This document shows positions 34,910 through 43,008 of a stretch of 64,000 bases of DNA, piece after piece (positions within the stretch are counted from its first letter, which is position 1; the number at the start of each line of letters is the position of its first letter). A program made the position numbers and the translations under genes. This DNA comes from Xanthomonas sp. SI. GTDB lineage: Bacteria; Pseudomonadota; Gammaproteobacteria; Xanthomonadales; Xanthomonadaceae. The notes below the pieces were generated by a model. That model was not told the origin of the DNA, did no database searches, and saw nothing but the letters and a program-made list of their open reading frames with translations. Where the stretch lies: the NCBI RefSeq assembly GCF_014236855.1, contig NZ_CP051261.1, positions 1,736,001 through 1,800,000 on the forward strand, given 5' to 3'.

Positions 34910-35062
34910 CTTTCAGCCGTTGGCGGTAGTTATTTACATCTGGAGCCGGAGTGTGAGGCGGATACTTTTGTCTAGCAAGGACCTCGTAAGCTTCTTTATA
35001 TCTTTGGTAAACACAACCCTTCTGAGCGACACCTGTTGCACGTGTTGATAAAGATCTTGAAG

Positions 35063-35092
35063 AGAGCCCCGTCTTTACGGGGCTTTTCTTTT
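35063..35092 (+). terminator. Rho-independent terminator
   Basis: GAGCCCCG, a six-base loop and CGGGGCTT form a hairpin followed by TTTTCTTTT on the plus strand. No convincing plus-strand gene lies close upstream, so it may belong to a lost gene or insulate the sugar operon that starts downstream. Confidence 0.75.
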
Positions 35093-35343
35093 GCGCAATG
35101 AGTTTTCATGGCAAACAGCGAATCGACGCGCCATCGCTTGGATGGACGCGCAGGTCGCCATCGCGACGTGTCAAAGGCGCACTCATCCCGCGCGCATTCG
35201 TAGTTCGCGGGCTGCCATCCCCGCCTTTCCGCTGCACACGCGGTAGTCCATCTCCTTGCGCCGCCCGAACTCCATCTCCCGCCCTGCAGCGGCTGCCGCG
35301 ACGCGCGTTGTGCCCTGCAGCATGGGTTTTCGTGCACTGCGTC

Positions 35344-35373
35344 TTGCAAAAAAACGATTGCCTCCTTTATGGT
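35344..35373 (+). promoter_or_regulatory. Predicted promoter of the glycoside-oxidation operon
   Basis: TTGCAA (35344-35349) and TATGGT (35368-35373) are spaced by 18 bases, a fair sigma-70 match. The -10 end abuts the LacI-type operator, so bound repressor would block polymerase. Confidence 0.45.
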
Positions 35374-35386
35374 GCAATCGATTGCA
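35373..35386. promoter_or_regulatory. LacI-type operator TGCAATCGATTGCA, copy 1
   Basis: Perfect 14-base palindrome with the central CG typical of LacI-family operators, 49 bases before the start of the first gene of the plus-strand sugar operon. The same 14 bases recur at 44077-44090 beside the lacI-type gene. Confidence 0.82.
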
Positions 35387-35435
35387 TCGCGGTAAATCCT
35401 CAGCGTTTGAGACCGGTTGGGAGGCCGGAAAACGA

Positions 35436-36332
35436 ATGTCTATCCATTCGATCGGACCGGCCCCGGCCACGGGGTTCACGCGGCGCGATGCGCTGCGCGT
35501 TGCTGTCGCCGGGAGCCTTGGCCTGGGTGCTGCGAGCATGTTGCCTTCGTTTGCCGCTGCCGCGCCGCGTAAGGGCAACCTGAAGCATTCCGTCGCGCGC
35601 TGGACGTTTCCGCAGCAGTCGATGGCCCAGCTTTGCCAGACGGTGAAGGGCATTGGGTTCGCCGCCATCGATCTGGTTGGCCCGGCGGATTGGCCGACGC
35701 TGAAGGCCAATGGCGTGTACAGCGCGATGTGCAACGGCGCGGAGATCGGCCTGGACAAAGGCTTCGCCGGCAGCCAGTTCCACGACCAGCTGGTCGAGCG
35801 CTACACGCGGCACATCGACCTGGTGGCCGATGCCGGTTATCGCAACCTGATCTGTTTTTCCGGCAACCGCAACGGCATGGATCCCCAGGAAGGAATGGCC
35901 AATGCCGAAGCGGGACTCAAGCGCATCCTCGGGCATGCCGAGAAGCGCGGCGTCGTGCTGGTGATGGAGCTGCTGAATTCCAAGGTCGATCATCCCGACT
36001 ACCTGTGCGACCACTCCGTATGGGGCGTGGAGCTGTGCCGGCGGATCGGCTCGGAGCATTTCGGCCTGCTGTACGACATCTACCACATGCAGATCATGGA
36101 GGGCGACGTCATCGCCACCATCGGCAAACATCACGCTTGCTTCAAGCATTACCACACCGCGGGCGTGCCTGGCCGGCACGAGATCGGAGACGATCAGGAA
36201 CTCCACTATCCCGCCATCTGTCGCGCGATCCGCGCGACCGGTTTCGATGGCTATCTGGCGCAGGAATTCATTCCGACGGCGCCGGATCCCGTTGGCTCGC
36301 TGCGCGAGGCGATCCGCCTGTGCGACGTCTGA
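35436..36332 (+). CDS. Periplasmic TIM-barrel isomerase-like protein (hydroxypyruvate isomerase family)
   Basis: Xylose-isomerase-like TIM-barrel protein of 298 residues, first gene of the operon. The start at 35436 gives a twin-arginine signal (TRRDALRVAVAGSLGLGAAS, cleavage near FAAAAP) and has GGGAGG upstream; the longer frame adds an implausible N-terminus. Family residues are visible in VVLVMELLNSK, LLYDIYHMQIMEGD and FKHYHTAGVPGRHE, which supply the metal-binding Glu/Asp/His set. Annotation by homology would be hydroxypyruvate isomerase, but an exported copy in an operon with a GMC dehydrogenase and a DUF1080 protein more likely acts on a 3-keto sugar or 3-keto glycoside. The exact reaction is unknown. 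Confidence 0.85.
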   Translation: MSIHSIGPAPATGFTRRDALRVAVAGSLGLGAASMLPSFAAAAPRKGNLKHSVARWTFPQQSMAQLCQTVKGIGFAAIDLVGPADWPTLKANGVYSAMCNGAEIGLDKGFAGSQFHDQLVERYTRHIDLVADAGYRNLICFSGNRNGMDPQEGMANAEAGLKRILGHAEKRGVVLVMELLNSKVDHPDYLCDHSVWGVELCRRIGSEHFGLLYDIYHMQIMEGDVIATIGKHHACFKHYHTAGVPGRHEIGDDQELHYPAICRAIRATGFDGYLAQEFIPTAPDPVGSLREAIRLCDV

Positions 36333-36362
36333 AACGCTATCCACCCAGGTGAAGTAGAACCC

Positions 36363-38048
36363 ATGGCAGACAATCATTACGACGCCATCGTCGTTGGCTC
36401 GGGAATCAGTGGCGGTTGGGCGGCGAAGGAGCTGACCGAAAAGGGCCTCAAGGTCCTGATGCTGGAACGCGGACGCAACATCGAGCACGTCAAGGACTAC
36501 GTCAACGCGATGAAGGAGGTGTGGGATTTCCCGCACCACAACCGGCCGACCCAGGCGATGCAGGCCGACTATCCGGTGTTGCGGCGCGACTACGGCCTGG
36601 TCGAGAACCTGCAGGGCATGTGGGCCAACGAAAAGGAATCGCCCTACACCGAGACCAAGCGCTTCGACTGGTACCGCGGCTATCACGTGGGCGGTCGCTC
36701 GCTGATGTGGGGACGGCAGAGCTATCGCCTGTCGGACCTGGATTTTCAGGCGAACCTCAAGGACGGCATCGCCACCGACTGGCCGATCCGCTACGCCGAC
36801 ATCGCGCCCTGGTACGACTACGTGGAGAAGTTCGCCGGCATCGCCGGCACGCGCGAGGGCCTGGACGTGTTGCCCGACGGCGAGTTCCTGCCGCCGATCC
36901 CGTTGAACATCGTCGAGAAGGACGTGGCCGCGCGGATCAAGAAGGCCTTTGGCGGGACCAGGCACCTGATCCACTCGCGCACCGCGAACATCACCGAGCC
37001 CAAGGTCGAGCAGGGCCGCGTCAACTGCCAGTATCGCAACAAGTGCATCCTGGGCTGCCCCTACGGCGCCTACTTCTCGACCCAGTCGGCGACGCTGCCG
37101 GCGGCGATGAAGACCGGCAACCTGACCTTGCGGCCGTTCTCGATCGTCAAGGAAGTGCTCTACGACAAGGACCGCAAGCGTGCGCGCGGCGTGGAGATCA
37201 TCGATGCCGAGAGCGGACAGACCTACCAGTACACGGCCAACGTCATCTTCCTCAACGCGTCCTCCTTCAACTCAAGCTGGCTGCTGATGAACTCGGCCAC
37301 CGATGTCTGGGAAGGCGGGCTGGGTTCTTCGTCCGGCGAGCTTGGGCACAACGTGATGGACCATCATTTCGGCGCCGGCGCCTCCGGCCGGGTCGAGGGC
37401 TATGAAGACAAGTACTACTTCGGCCGTCGTCCCTGCGGCTTCTACATTCCCCGTTTCCGCAATGTCGCCGCGGACAGGCGCGGCTACCTGCGCGGGTTCG
37501 GCTACCAGGGCGGCGCCAGCCGCACCGGCTGGTCGCGCGAGATCGCCGAGCTGAACATCGGCGCCGACCTGAAGGACGCGCTGACCCTGCCGGGCGACTG
37601 GCGCATCGGCATGACCGGATTCGGCGAAATGCTGCCTCACCACGACAATACGATTCGCCTGGATCCGCAGCGCAAGGACAAATGGGGGCTGCCGGTGCTG
37701 GCGATGGACGTGTCCATGCGCGCAAACGAAAAGGCCATGCGCAAGGACATGGCCGCCGATGCCGCGGAGATGCTGGAGGCCGCCGGGGTCAAGGACGTGA
37801 AGATGCACGACGACGACTACGCACCGGGCAAGGGCATCCACGAGATGGGCACCGCGCGCATGGGCCGTGACCGCAAGAATTCCGTGCTGAACCAGCACAA
37901 CCAAGTCTGGGACGCGCCCAACGTCTACGTGACCGATGGCGCCTGCATGACCTCCAGCGCCTGCGTGAATCCCTCGCTGACCTACATGGCGCTGACCGCA
38001 CGGGCAGCGGACCATGCGGTGCGCGAGCTGAAAGCGGGGAATCTGTGA
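36363..38048 (+). CDS. GMC-family FAD dehydrogenase, probable glycoside 3-dehydrogenase large subunit
   Basis: FAD-dependent sugar dehydrogenase of 561 residues. The N-terminal dinucleotide fold is VVGSGISGGWAAKEL (residues 10-24), and the C-terminal GMC region runs from GKGIHEMGTARMG to ASACVNPSLTYMALTARAADH. Cys222, Cys228 and Cys232 (NCQYRNKCILGC) resemble the iron-sulfur cysteines of FAD-dependent glucose dehydrogenases. It has no signal peptide; the next gene encodes a Tat-borne small subunit that could carry it across folded, and a cytochrome c gene lies at the end of the opposing operon. This three-part make-up is that of glucose dehydrogenase and glycoside 3-dehydrogenase complexes. 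Its stop overlaps the next start (TGATG). Confidence 0.9.
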   Translation: MADNHYDAIVVGSGISGGWAAKELTEKGLKVLMLERGRNIEHVKDYVNAMKEVWDFPHHNRPTQAMQADYPVLRRDYGLVENLQGMWANEKESPYTETKRFDWYRGYHVGGRSLMWGRQSYRLSDLDFQANLKDGIATDWPIRYADIAPWYDYVEKFAGIAGTREGLDVLPDGEFLPPIPLNIVEKDVAARIKKAFGGTRHLIHSRTANITEPKVEQGRVNCQYRNKCILGCPYGAYFSTQSATLPAAMKTGNLTLRPFSIVKEVLYDKDRKRARGVEIIDAESGQTYQYTANVIFLNASSFNSSWLLMNSATDVWEGGLGSSSGELGHNVMDHHFGAGASGRVEGYEDKYYFGRRPCGFYIPRFRNVAADRRGYLRGFGYQGGASRTGWSREIAELNIGADLKDALTLPGDWRIGMTGFGEMLPHHDNTIRLDPQRKDKWGLPVLAMDVSMRANEKAMRKDMAADAAEMLEAAGVKDVKMHDDDYAPGKGIHEMGTARMGRDRKNSVLNQHNQVWDAPNVYVTDGACMTSSACVNPSLTYMALTARAADHAVRELKAGNL

Positions 38049-38623
38049 TGGAACGCCGCGAACTGCTGAAGATGATCGTCGCCGCCACGGGCGCGGCCAT
38101 GATCGGCCTGCCCGCGCTGGGCCATGCGCAGGCGCCGGCCGAGGGGGCGAACAATGCCTTCTCCGCCGCCGAGATCGGCATGCTGGACGAGATCGCCGAG
38201 ACCATCCTGCCGCGGACCGCAACGCCGGGGGCGAAGGACGCCGGCGTGGGCCTGTTCATGGCGCAATTCGTCACCGATTGCTACACCGCCCAGCAGCAGG
38301 CGACGTTCCGTGCCGGCCTGGCCGAGATCGACAAACGCGCCGGCGGCCGCTTCGTGTCGCTCGCGCCGCAGGCGCGCACCGAGCTGCTGCGCGCCCTGGA
38401 TGCGGAAGCCAGGAAACACGTCGTTGCAATGACCGATACCGGCACCGCCAAAGTGGCGGACGCGATACCGCATCACTTCACGATGATCAAGCAGCTGGCC
38501 ATCTTCAGCTTCTTCACCTCGAAGGTTGCCGCGACCGACGTGCTGCGCTACGTCGCCGTGCCGGGTCGCTACGACGGCGACCTGGCCTATGCCCCCGGTA
38601 CGCCCGCCTGGGCGATCAACTGA
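38048..38623 (+). CDS. Gluconate 2-dehydrogenase subunit 3 family protein, Tat-exported small subunit
   Basis: Small subunit of 191 residues for the GMC dehydrogenase encoded just before it (TGATG overlap). The N-terminus MERRELLKMIVAATGAAMIG, with cleavage near GHAQA, is a twin-arginine signal; in this family the small subunit acts as chaperone and export escort for the catalytic subunit. The body carries the family pattern EIAETILPRTATPGAKDAGVG and IKQLAIFSFFTSK. A GTG three bases upstream is an alternative start. The next gene again overlaps by TGATG or starts shortly after. Confidence 0.92.
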   Translation: MERRELLKMIVAATGAAMIGLPALGHAQAPAEGANNAFSAAEIGMLDEIAETILPRTATPGAKDAGVGLFMAQFVTDCYTAQQQATFRAGLAEIDKRAGGRFVSLAPQARTELLRALDAEARKHVVAMTDTGTAKVADAIPHHFTMIKQLAIFSFFTSKVAATDVLRYVAVPGRYDGDLAYAPGTPAWAIN

Positions 38624-38667
38624 TGGACCGCAACGATTCGCCCATGCGCCACTTCCCCGGGAACACG

Positions 38668-39411
38668 ATGACCAGACCCTTCCTGATGGCGGCCTGCCTG
38701 CTGGCCGCGGCGCCTGCGTTCGCGCAGGCCAGCGGCGACCCGTCGCGCGATCCGGCGAAGACCGAGGTGTGGAAGCCCGTGCCCGCGATCGTGGCCACGC
38801 CCGCGGGCCGCGCGCCCTCCGACGCGATCGTGCTGTTCGGTGGCAAGGATCTCTCGGCCTGGGAGTCGGAGCAGGGCGGACGCGTGCCCTGGAGCGTCGC
38901 CGACGGTGCGCTGACCGTGGTTCCGGGAAGCAAGGGCATCCGGACCAAGCAGCGCTTCTGCGACATCCAGCTGCATGTCGAGTGGCGTACGCCCACCGCG
39001 ACCGGCGGTTTCGACGGCCAGCAGCGGGGCAACAGCGGCATCTTCCTGCAGGAGCTGTATGAGCTGCAGGTGCTCGACAGCTACAACAACCCGACCTATG
39101 CCAATGGCCAGGCCGGCTCGATCTACAAGCAGGCCATTCCGCTGGTGAACGCCTCGCGGGCGCCGGGCCAGTGGCAGGCCTACGACATCATCTGGAAGGC
39201 GCCCCGTTTCTCGCAGGGAGGCGGGCTCACTGCACCCGCACGCATCACCGTCTTGCACAACGGCGTGCTGGTGCAGGACGACACCGTCCTGTCGGGCAAG
39301 ACCGAGTACATCGGCGCCCCTTCGTACGCGCCGCATGCGTGCGCGCCGATCTCCCTGCAGGAGCACGATTCCAAGGTCAGCTACCGCAACATCTGGGTGC
39401 GCGAGCTGTAG
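38668..39411 (+). CDS. Secreted DUF1080 protein, probable 3-keto-glycoside hydrolase
   Basis: Periplasmic protein of 247 residues with a Sec signal (MTRPFLMAACLLAAAPAFAQ). The start at 38668 gives a normal signal length and has GGGAA upstream; an ATG at 38623, coupled to the previous stop, would add 15 residues. The DUF1080 concanavalin-like fold shows as FGGKDLSAWE, NSGIFLQELYELQVLDSYNN and ISLQEHDSKVSYRNIWVREL. Members of this family have been described as 3-keto-disaccharide hydrolases that split glycosides after C3 oxidation, which fits the upstream dehydrogenase. It ends 27 bases from the cytochrome gene of the convergent operon. Confidence 0.88.
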   Translation: MTRPFLMAACLLAAAPAFAQASGDPSRDPAKTEVWKPVPAIVATPAGRAPSDAIVLFGGKDLSAWESEQGGRVPWSVADGALTVVPGSKGIRTKQRFCDIQLHVEWRTPTATGGFDGQQRGNSGIFLQELYELQVLDSYNNPTYANGQAGSIYKQAIPLVNASRAPGQWQAYDIIWKAPRFSQGGGLTAPARITVLHNGVLVQDDTVLSGKTEYIGAPSYAPHACAPISLQEHDSKVSYRNIWVREL

Positions 39412-39438
39412 TGCCGGCGCGCAGCCGGCGCCTGCGCC

Positions 39439-39735
39439 CTATTGCGCCAGGAAGCTGGCGATGTTGTCGAGATCCTGTTGCGACAGCTGCGGAAAGGGCG
39501 GCATCAATCCGCCGCCCTTGCTGATCTTGTCCTTGATCTGCGCGGAGTCCAGTCGCTTGCCCACGTCGGTGAGCGCGGGGAATGCGCCTGGGATGCCCGC
39601 GCGATTCGCGCCGTGGCAGGCCGTGCAGTTCGTGGCGTAGAGCTGCGCACCGGCCGCAGGGTCGTCCTTGGACCACGCCGTGGTCGCAAGCGTCGCCCCC
39701 AGCAGAGCCACGGCCACTGTCAAAATCGTTTTCAA
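39439..39735 (-). CDS. Small c-type cytochrome
   Basis: Exported monohaem cytochrome of 98 residues with a Sec signal ending near TTAWS, the haem motif CTACH and a distal methionine in LMPPFPQL. The start is TTG at 39735, supported by AAAGGAG seven bases upstream and the absence of a nearby ATG. As last gene of the minus-strand operon it probably takes electrons from the GMC dehydrogenase encoded by the facing operon and passes them to the respiratory chain. Confidence 0.92.
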   Translation of the reverse strand: MKTILTVAVALLGATLATTAWSKDDPAAGAQLYATNCTACHGANRAGIPGAFPALTDVGKRLDSAQIKDKISKGGGLMPPFPQLSQQDLDNIASFLAQ

Positions 39736-39753
39736 GCGGGGCTCCTTTGCGTG

Positions 39754-40608
39754 CTAGCGCTGTGTGCTGGCGGGCAGATGTGCACGCAGGTAGTCGGCAC
39801 CGGTCTGGACGACCGCGGCCGGATCGCGCGGACGGTCGTGCTCGATGATGTACCAGCGCACGCCGGCACCCGCCGCGGCAGGCAGGATTGCGTTCCAGTC
39901 GAGCACGCCCTGGCCCACGGCGGCGAAACCACCCTCGTCCTCGGCCTGGCCTTTCGGTGCGTTGTCCTTGGCGTGTACCGCGAACATGCGGCCCTTGAAC
40001 TTGCCCAGCATCACCGCCGGGTCGTAGCCCGCGCGCGCGACCCAGGCCAGGTCCAGCTCGGTCTGCAGATCGGGGCCGGCCGCTGCGAACAGCAGTTCCA
40101 GGCCGGTCTTGCCATCGAAGTCGACCAGTTCGAAGTCGTGGTTGTGGTAGGCCAGGCGCATGCCCTTGGCCCGCACCCGCTTCGAGAGTTGGCCCAGTTC
40201 CTTGCCCAATGCGGTCCAGCCCGCGGCATCGGTCGGCCGATCCTTCTGGTCCAGGTAAGGCACTACCAGCGTGGTGTTGCCGATCGATCGGTTGAAGGCG
40301 ACTGCGGCGTCCAGGTCCTTGCGCAGATCGGCCAGTTGCACGTGCGACGAGATCGCCTTGATCGAATACTTGTCCAGCAGTTGCTTGAGTTCCACCGCGC
40401 TGACGTTCTGCGTGCCGACCGTTTCCACCGCGCCCACGCCCGCGTCGTGGACGATCTTCAGCTGTTGCTCGAGCGAACCGGCGTTGCGCAGCGAGTACAT
40501 CTGCACCGCGATGGGCGATTGCGGGCCAGCGGCGTCGCGTGCGAAGGCGGGCAGGGCGACGAGCAGCAGCAGTGCGAGGGTCGCGGTCCTGCGTGTAGGT
40601 GTGTTCAT
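39754..40608 (-). CDS. Secreted sugar-isomerase/epimerase-like TIM-barrel protein
   Basis: Xylose-isomerase-like TIM barrel of 284 residues with a Sec signal (TRRTATLALLLLVALPAFARD). The start is the ATG at 40608, with GGGAGG upstream; the TTG before it is not needed. Barrel residues include QMYSLRNAGSLEQQL, ISSHVQLADL, LAYHNHDFEL and the metal-ligand region FAVHAKDNAP. It lies 18 bases after the oxidoreductase gene in the same operon. A secreted member in this setting is a candidate lyase or isomerase for 3-keto glycosides released in the periplasm; the substrate is not known. Confidence 0.87.
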   Translation of the reverse strand: MNTPTRRTATLALLLLVALPAFARDAAGPQSPIAVQMYSLRNAGSLEQQLKIVHDAGVGAVETVGTQNVSAVELKQLLDKYSIKAISSHVQLADLRKDLDAAVAFNRSIGNTTLVVPYLDQKDRPTDAAGWTALGKELGQLSKRVRAKGMRLAYHNHDFELVDFDGKTGLELLFAAAGPDLQTELDLAWVARAGYDPAVMLGKFKGRMFAVHAKDNAPKGQAEDEGGFAAVGQGVLDWNAILPAAAGAGVRWYIIEHDRPRDPAAVVQTGADYLRAHLPASTQR

Positions 40609-40627
40609 CAAGAAATCCTCCCGGGAT

Positions 40628-41752
40628 TCAATCGATGGATGTCCAGGCGCGCGTCCTGGCCGATGTGATAACGCGATCGACGATCAGCGCCGAGCGCACC
40701 CCGTCTTCGAAGGTGGGCAGGCCTTGCGGCCGCTCGCCTTCGATGGCGCGATAGGTGTCGGCGACAAACGCCTCGAAGCAATCGCCGTAGCCCTGCGCGT
40801 GCCCGGCCGGTAACACCGCCAGCCGTCGTTGTTCGGCACTGCCGGCCCCCGGTCCGCGCACGAAGATTTCTTCGCGCTGGTCGGGCAGGCCGATCCACAG
40901 CCGTTCGGCGTCCTCCTGGTCGAACGCCACGCTGGCCCTGGCGCCATCGATCTCGAACCAGAGGCGATTGCGGCGTCCGGCCGAGACCTGGCTGACCGTC
41001 AACGACGCCAGCGTGCCGGCGCCGGTTCTGAACATCGCTGCGGCCACGTCCTCGCTCGAGACCACCTGCATCGCGCCGCCCGCCGCCGGCGTGGTGAAGC
41101 TCTGCCCGGTGAGGGTGCCGCGCTCGGCGATCACGGTCGCGAACGCTGCGCTGACCTCGACGAAACGTTCGCCGCCGACCCATTCCACCAGGTCGCACCA
41201 GTGCGAGCCGATGTCGGCGAATACGCGCGAGGCGCCGCCCAGTGCCGGGTCCACGCGCCAGTTGTTGCTGGCGGGGTCCAGCAGCCAGTCCTGCAGATAG
41301 CTGCCGTGGATCAGGCGCAGCGGCCCCAGGTCGCCCTGCGCGATGCGTGCGCGCGCCTCGCGCACCACCGGGTGGTAGCGGTAGACGAAGGGTACCGTGG
41401 CGATCAGCCCGGTCGAGGCGGCCAATGCCGCCAAGGCCTGGGCGTCCTGCAAGGTCGTGGCCAGCGGCTTCTCGCAGATCACGTGCTTGCCGGCTTGCAG
41501 CGCCGCCTGCGCCATGGCGCGGTGCAGATGATTGGGCGTGCACACGTGCACGACCTGCACCTGCGGATCGGCGATCACGTCCTCGATGTCGCGATAGGCG
41601 CGCGGCACATTCCAGGACTGCGCCACCTCGCGTGCGCGTTGCGGGGAAGAGGCGGCGACGCCGCGGACCTGCGCACCGGCCAGCAGCGCCGCGCGACGAT
41701 GCACGGCGCCGATCATGCCGGTGCCGACGATGGCGATTCCGAGCTTACTCAT
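40628..41752 (-). CDS. Gfo/Idh/MocA-family oxidoreductase
   Basis: Cytosolic NAD(P)-dependent dehydrogenase of 374 residues. Rossmann motif GIAIVGTGMIGAVH near the N-terminus, the family's conserved EKPLATT at about residue 98, and the substrate-binding region with GSHWCDLVEW. The start is the ATG at 41752, 11 bases downstream of the transporter stop; the open frame runs far upstream only because stop codons are rare. In glycoside-oxidation pathways such enzymes reduce a 3-keto sugar to the sugar or run the reverse step; that role here is inferred from the operon. Confidence 0.93.
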   Translation of the reverse strand: MSKLGIAIVGTGMIGAVHRRAALLAGAQVRGVAASSPQRAREVAQSWNVPRAYRDIEDVIADPQVQVVHVCTPNHLHRAMAQAALQAGKHVICEKPLATTLQDAQALAALAASTGLIATVPFVYRYHPVVREARARIAQGDLGPLRLIHGSYLQDWLLDPASNNWRVDPALGGASRVFADIGSHWCDLVEWVGGERFVEVSAAFATVIAERGTLTGQSFTTPAAGGAMQVVSSEDVAAAMFRTGAGTLASLTVSQVSAGRRNRLWFEIDGARASVAFDQEDAERLWIGLPDQREEIFVRGPGAGSAEQRRLAVLPAGHAQGYGDCFEAFVADTYRAIEGERPQGLPTFEDGVRSALIVDRVITSARTRAWTSID

Positions 41753-41763
41753 CGGGTGGGCTC

Positions 41764-42981
41764 TCAATGCGTGGAGGGCGCGGCCGCGACGACCGGCCGG
41801 TCGCGGAACAGCAACAGGAAGGCGATCAGCACAACCAGCGCCACGCCGGCCGGGAACAGCCAGATCTGCTGCCAGTCCGGGCCCGCCGCCGTGGTGTAGT
41901 GCTCCACGACCGCGCCGGACAGGAACGTGCCGATCAACATGCCCACACCGTACGTGGCCAGGGTGATGAAGCCCTGCGCGCTGCTGCGCGCGGCGGGCCC
42001 GGCATGCGCGTCGGTGTAGATCTGGCCGGTGACGAAGAAGAAGTCGTAGCAGATGCCGTGCAACACGATGCCGATCACCAGCAGGGAGAAGCCGCCGCCC
42101 GCATCGCCGAAGGCGAACATCGCGTAGCGCAGCACCCACGCGGCCATGCCCACCGCCAGCATGGTCTTGACCCCCAGCCGCACGAACAGGAACGGCATGG
42201 CCAGCATCAGCAGCACTTCGGACACCTGGCCCAGCGACTGCAGGCCGGCCGCGCCGCGCACGCCCAGATCGTTGAGATACGGGTTGGTGAAGTTGTAGTA
42301 GAACGCCAACGGGATGCAGATGGCGATCGATGCCAGGAAGAACACCAGGTAGGAGCGCGACTTCAGCAGCCTCAGCGAGTCCAGTCCCAGGACCTGCCCC
42401 AGCCCGGCGTCGCGCTGTTGCGCCAGCGGCGGCGTGTGCGGCAGGGTGAAGGCATACAGGCCCAGGGCCAGCGACGCCATCGCCGCCATCCGGAACGTCA
42501 GCTCGAGTCGGTGCGCCTGTTCCCAGCCCAGCCAGCCGATCAGTACGCCGGCCACGATCCAGCCGACGCTGCCGGCCACCCGCACCGGCGGGAACTGCTT
42601 TTCCGGCGATTGCATGTGCCGCATCGCCACGCTGTTGGCCAGCGCCAGCGTCGGCATGAACAGCAGCATGTACCCCATGACGCAGGCGGAGAACATGCCG
42701 AAGCTCGTCGCCGTGGACGCCAGCCACATGAGCACCGCGCCGGCGAGGTGCAGCACCGCGAGGATGCGCTGCGCCGCGAAGTAGCGATCGGCGATCAGGC
42801 CGACCAGGAACGGCGCCACGATGGCGCCGATGGACTGGCTGAGGAAGGCCGTCGCCACCTGGCTCGCGCTGGCGTGCAGGGGGCCCTGCACCAGGTACGT
42901 GCCCAGGGTCACGAACCATGCCCCCCAGATGAAGAACTGCAGAAACATCATCGCGCCCAAGCGCGGCATGGTGTGCGTCAT
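41764..42981 (-). CDS. MFS transporter of the nucleoside:H+ symporter (NHS) type
   Basis: Inner-membrane carrier of 405 residues with about 12 hydrophobic segments and a central loop (LPHTPPLAQQRDAGLGQ). The opening MFLQFFIWGAWFVTLGTYL and the SIGAIVAPFLVGLIADRYF loop are typical of the NupG/XapB group. Relatives are annotated for nucleosides, but homologues in sugar operons probably take up monosaccharides or keto sugars. It lies between a TIM-barrel gene and an oxidoreductase gene, so import of the product of periplasmic glycoside oxidation is the likely job. Confidence 0.9.
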   Translation of the reverse strand: MTHTMPRLGAMMFLQFFIWGAWFVTLGTYLVQGPLHASASQVATAFLSQSIGAIVAPFLVGLIADRYFAAQRILAVLHLAGAVLMWLASTATSFGMFSACVMGYMLLFMPTLALANSVAMRHMQSPEKQFPPVRVAGSVGWIVAGVLIGWLGWEQAHRLELTFRMAAMASLALGLYAFTLPHTPPLAQQRDAGLGQVLGLDSLRLLKSRSYLVFFLASIAICIPLAFYYNFTNPYLNDLGVRGAAGLQSLGQVSEVLLMLAMPFLFVRLGVKTMLAVGMAAWVLRYAMFAFGDAGGGFSLLVIGIVLHGICYDFFFVTGQIYTDAHAGPAARSSAQGFITLATYGVGMLIGTFLSGAVVEHYTTAAGPDWQQIWLFPAGVALVVLIAFLLLFRDRPVVAAAPSTH

Positions 42982-43008
42982 GGCTTCCCCTCCCAGGGCG
43001 GTATCGGC

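Noticed and set aside
40618..40640. Third LacI operator (TTCAATCGATGGAT)
   Set aside because: Only about half of the palindrome is kept and it lies inside an operon between two close genes.
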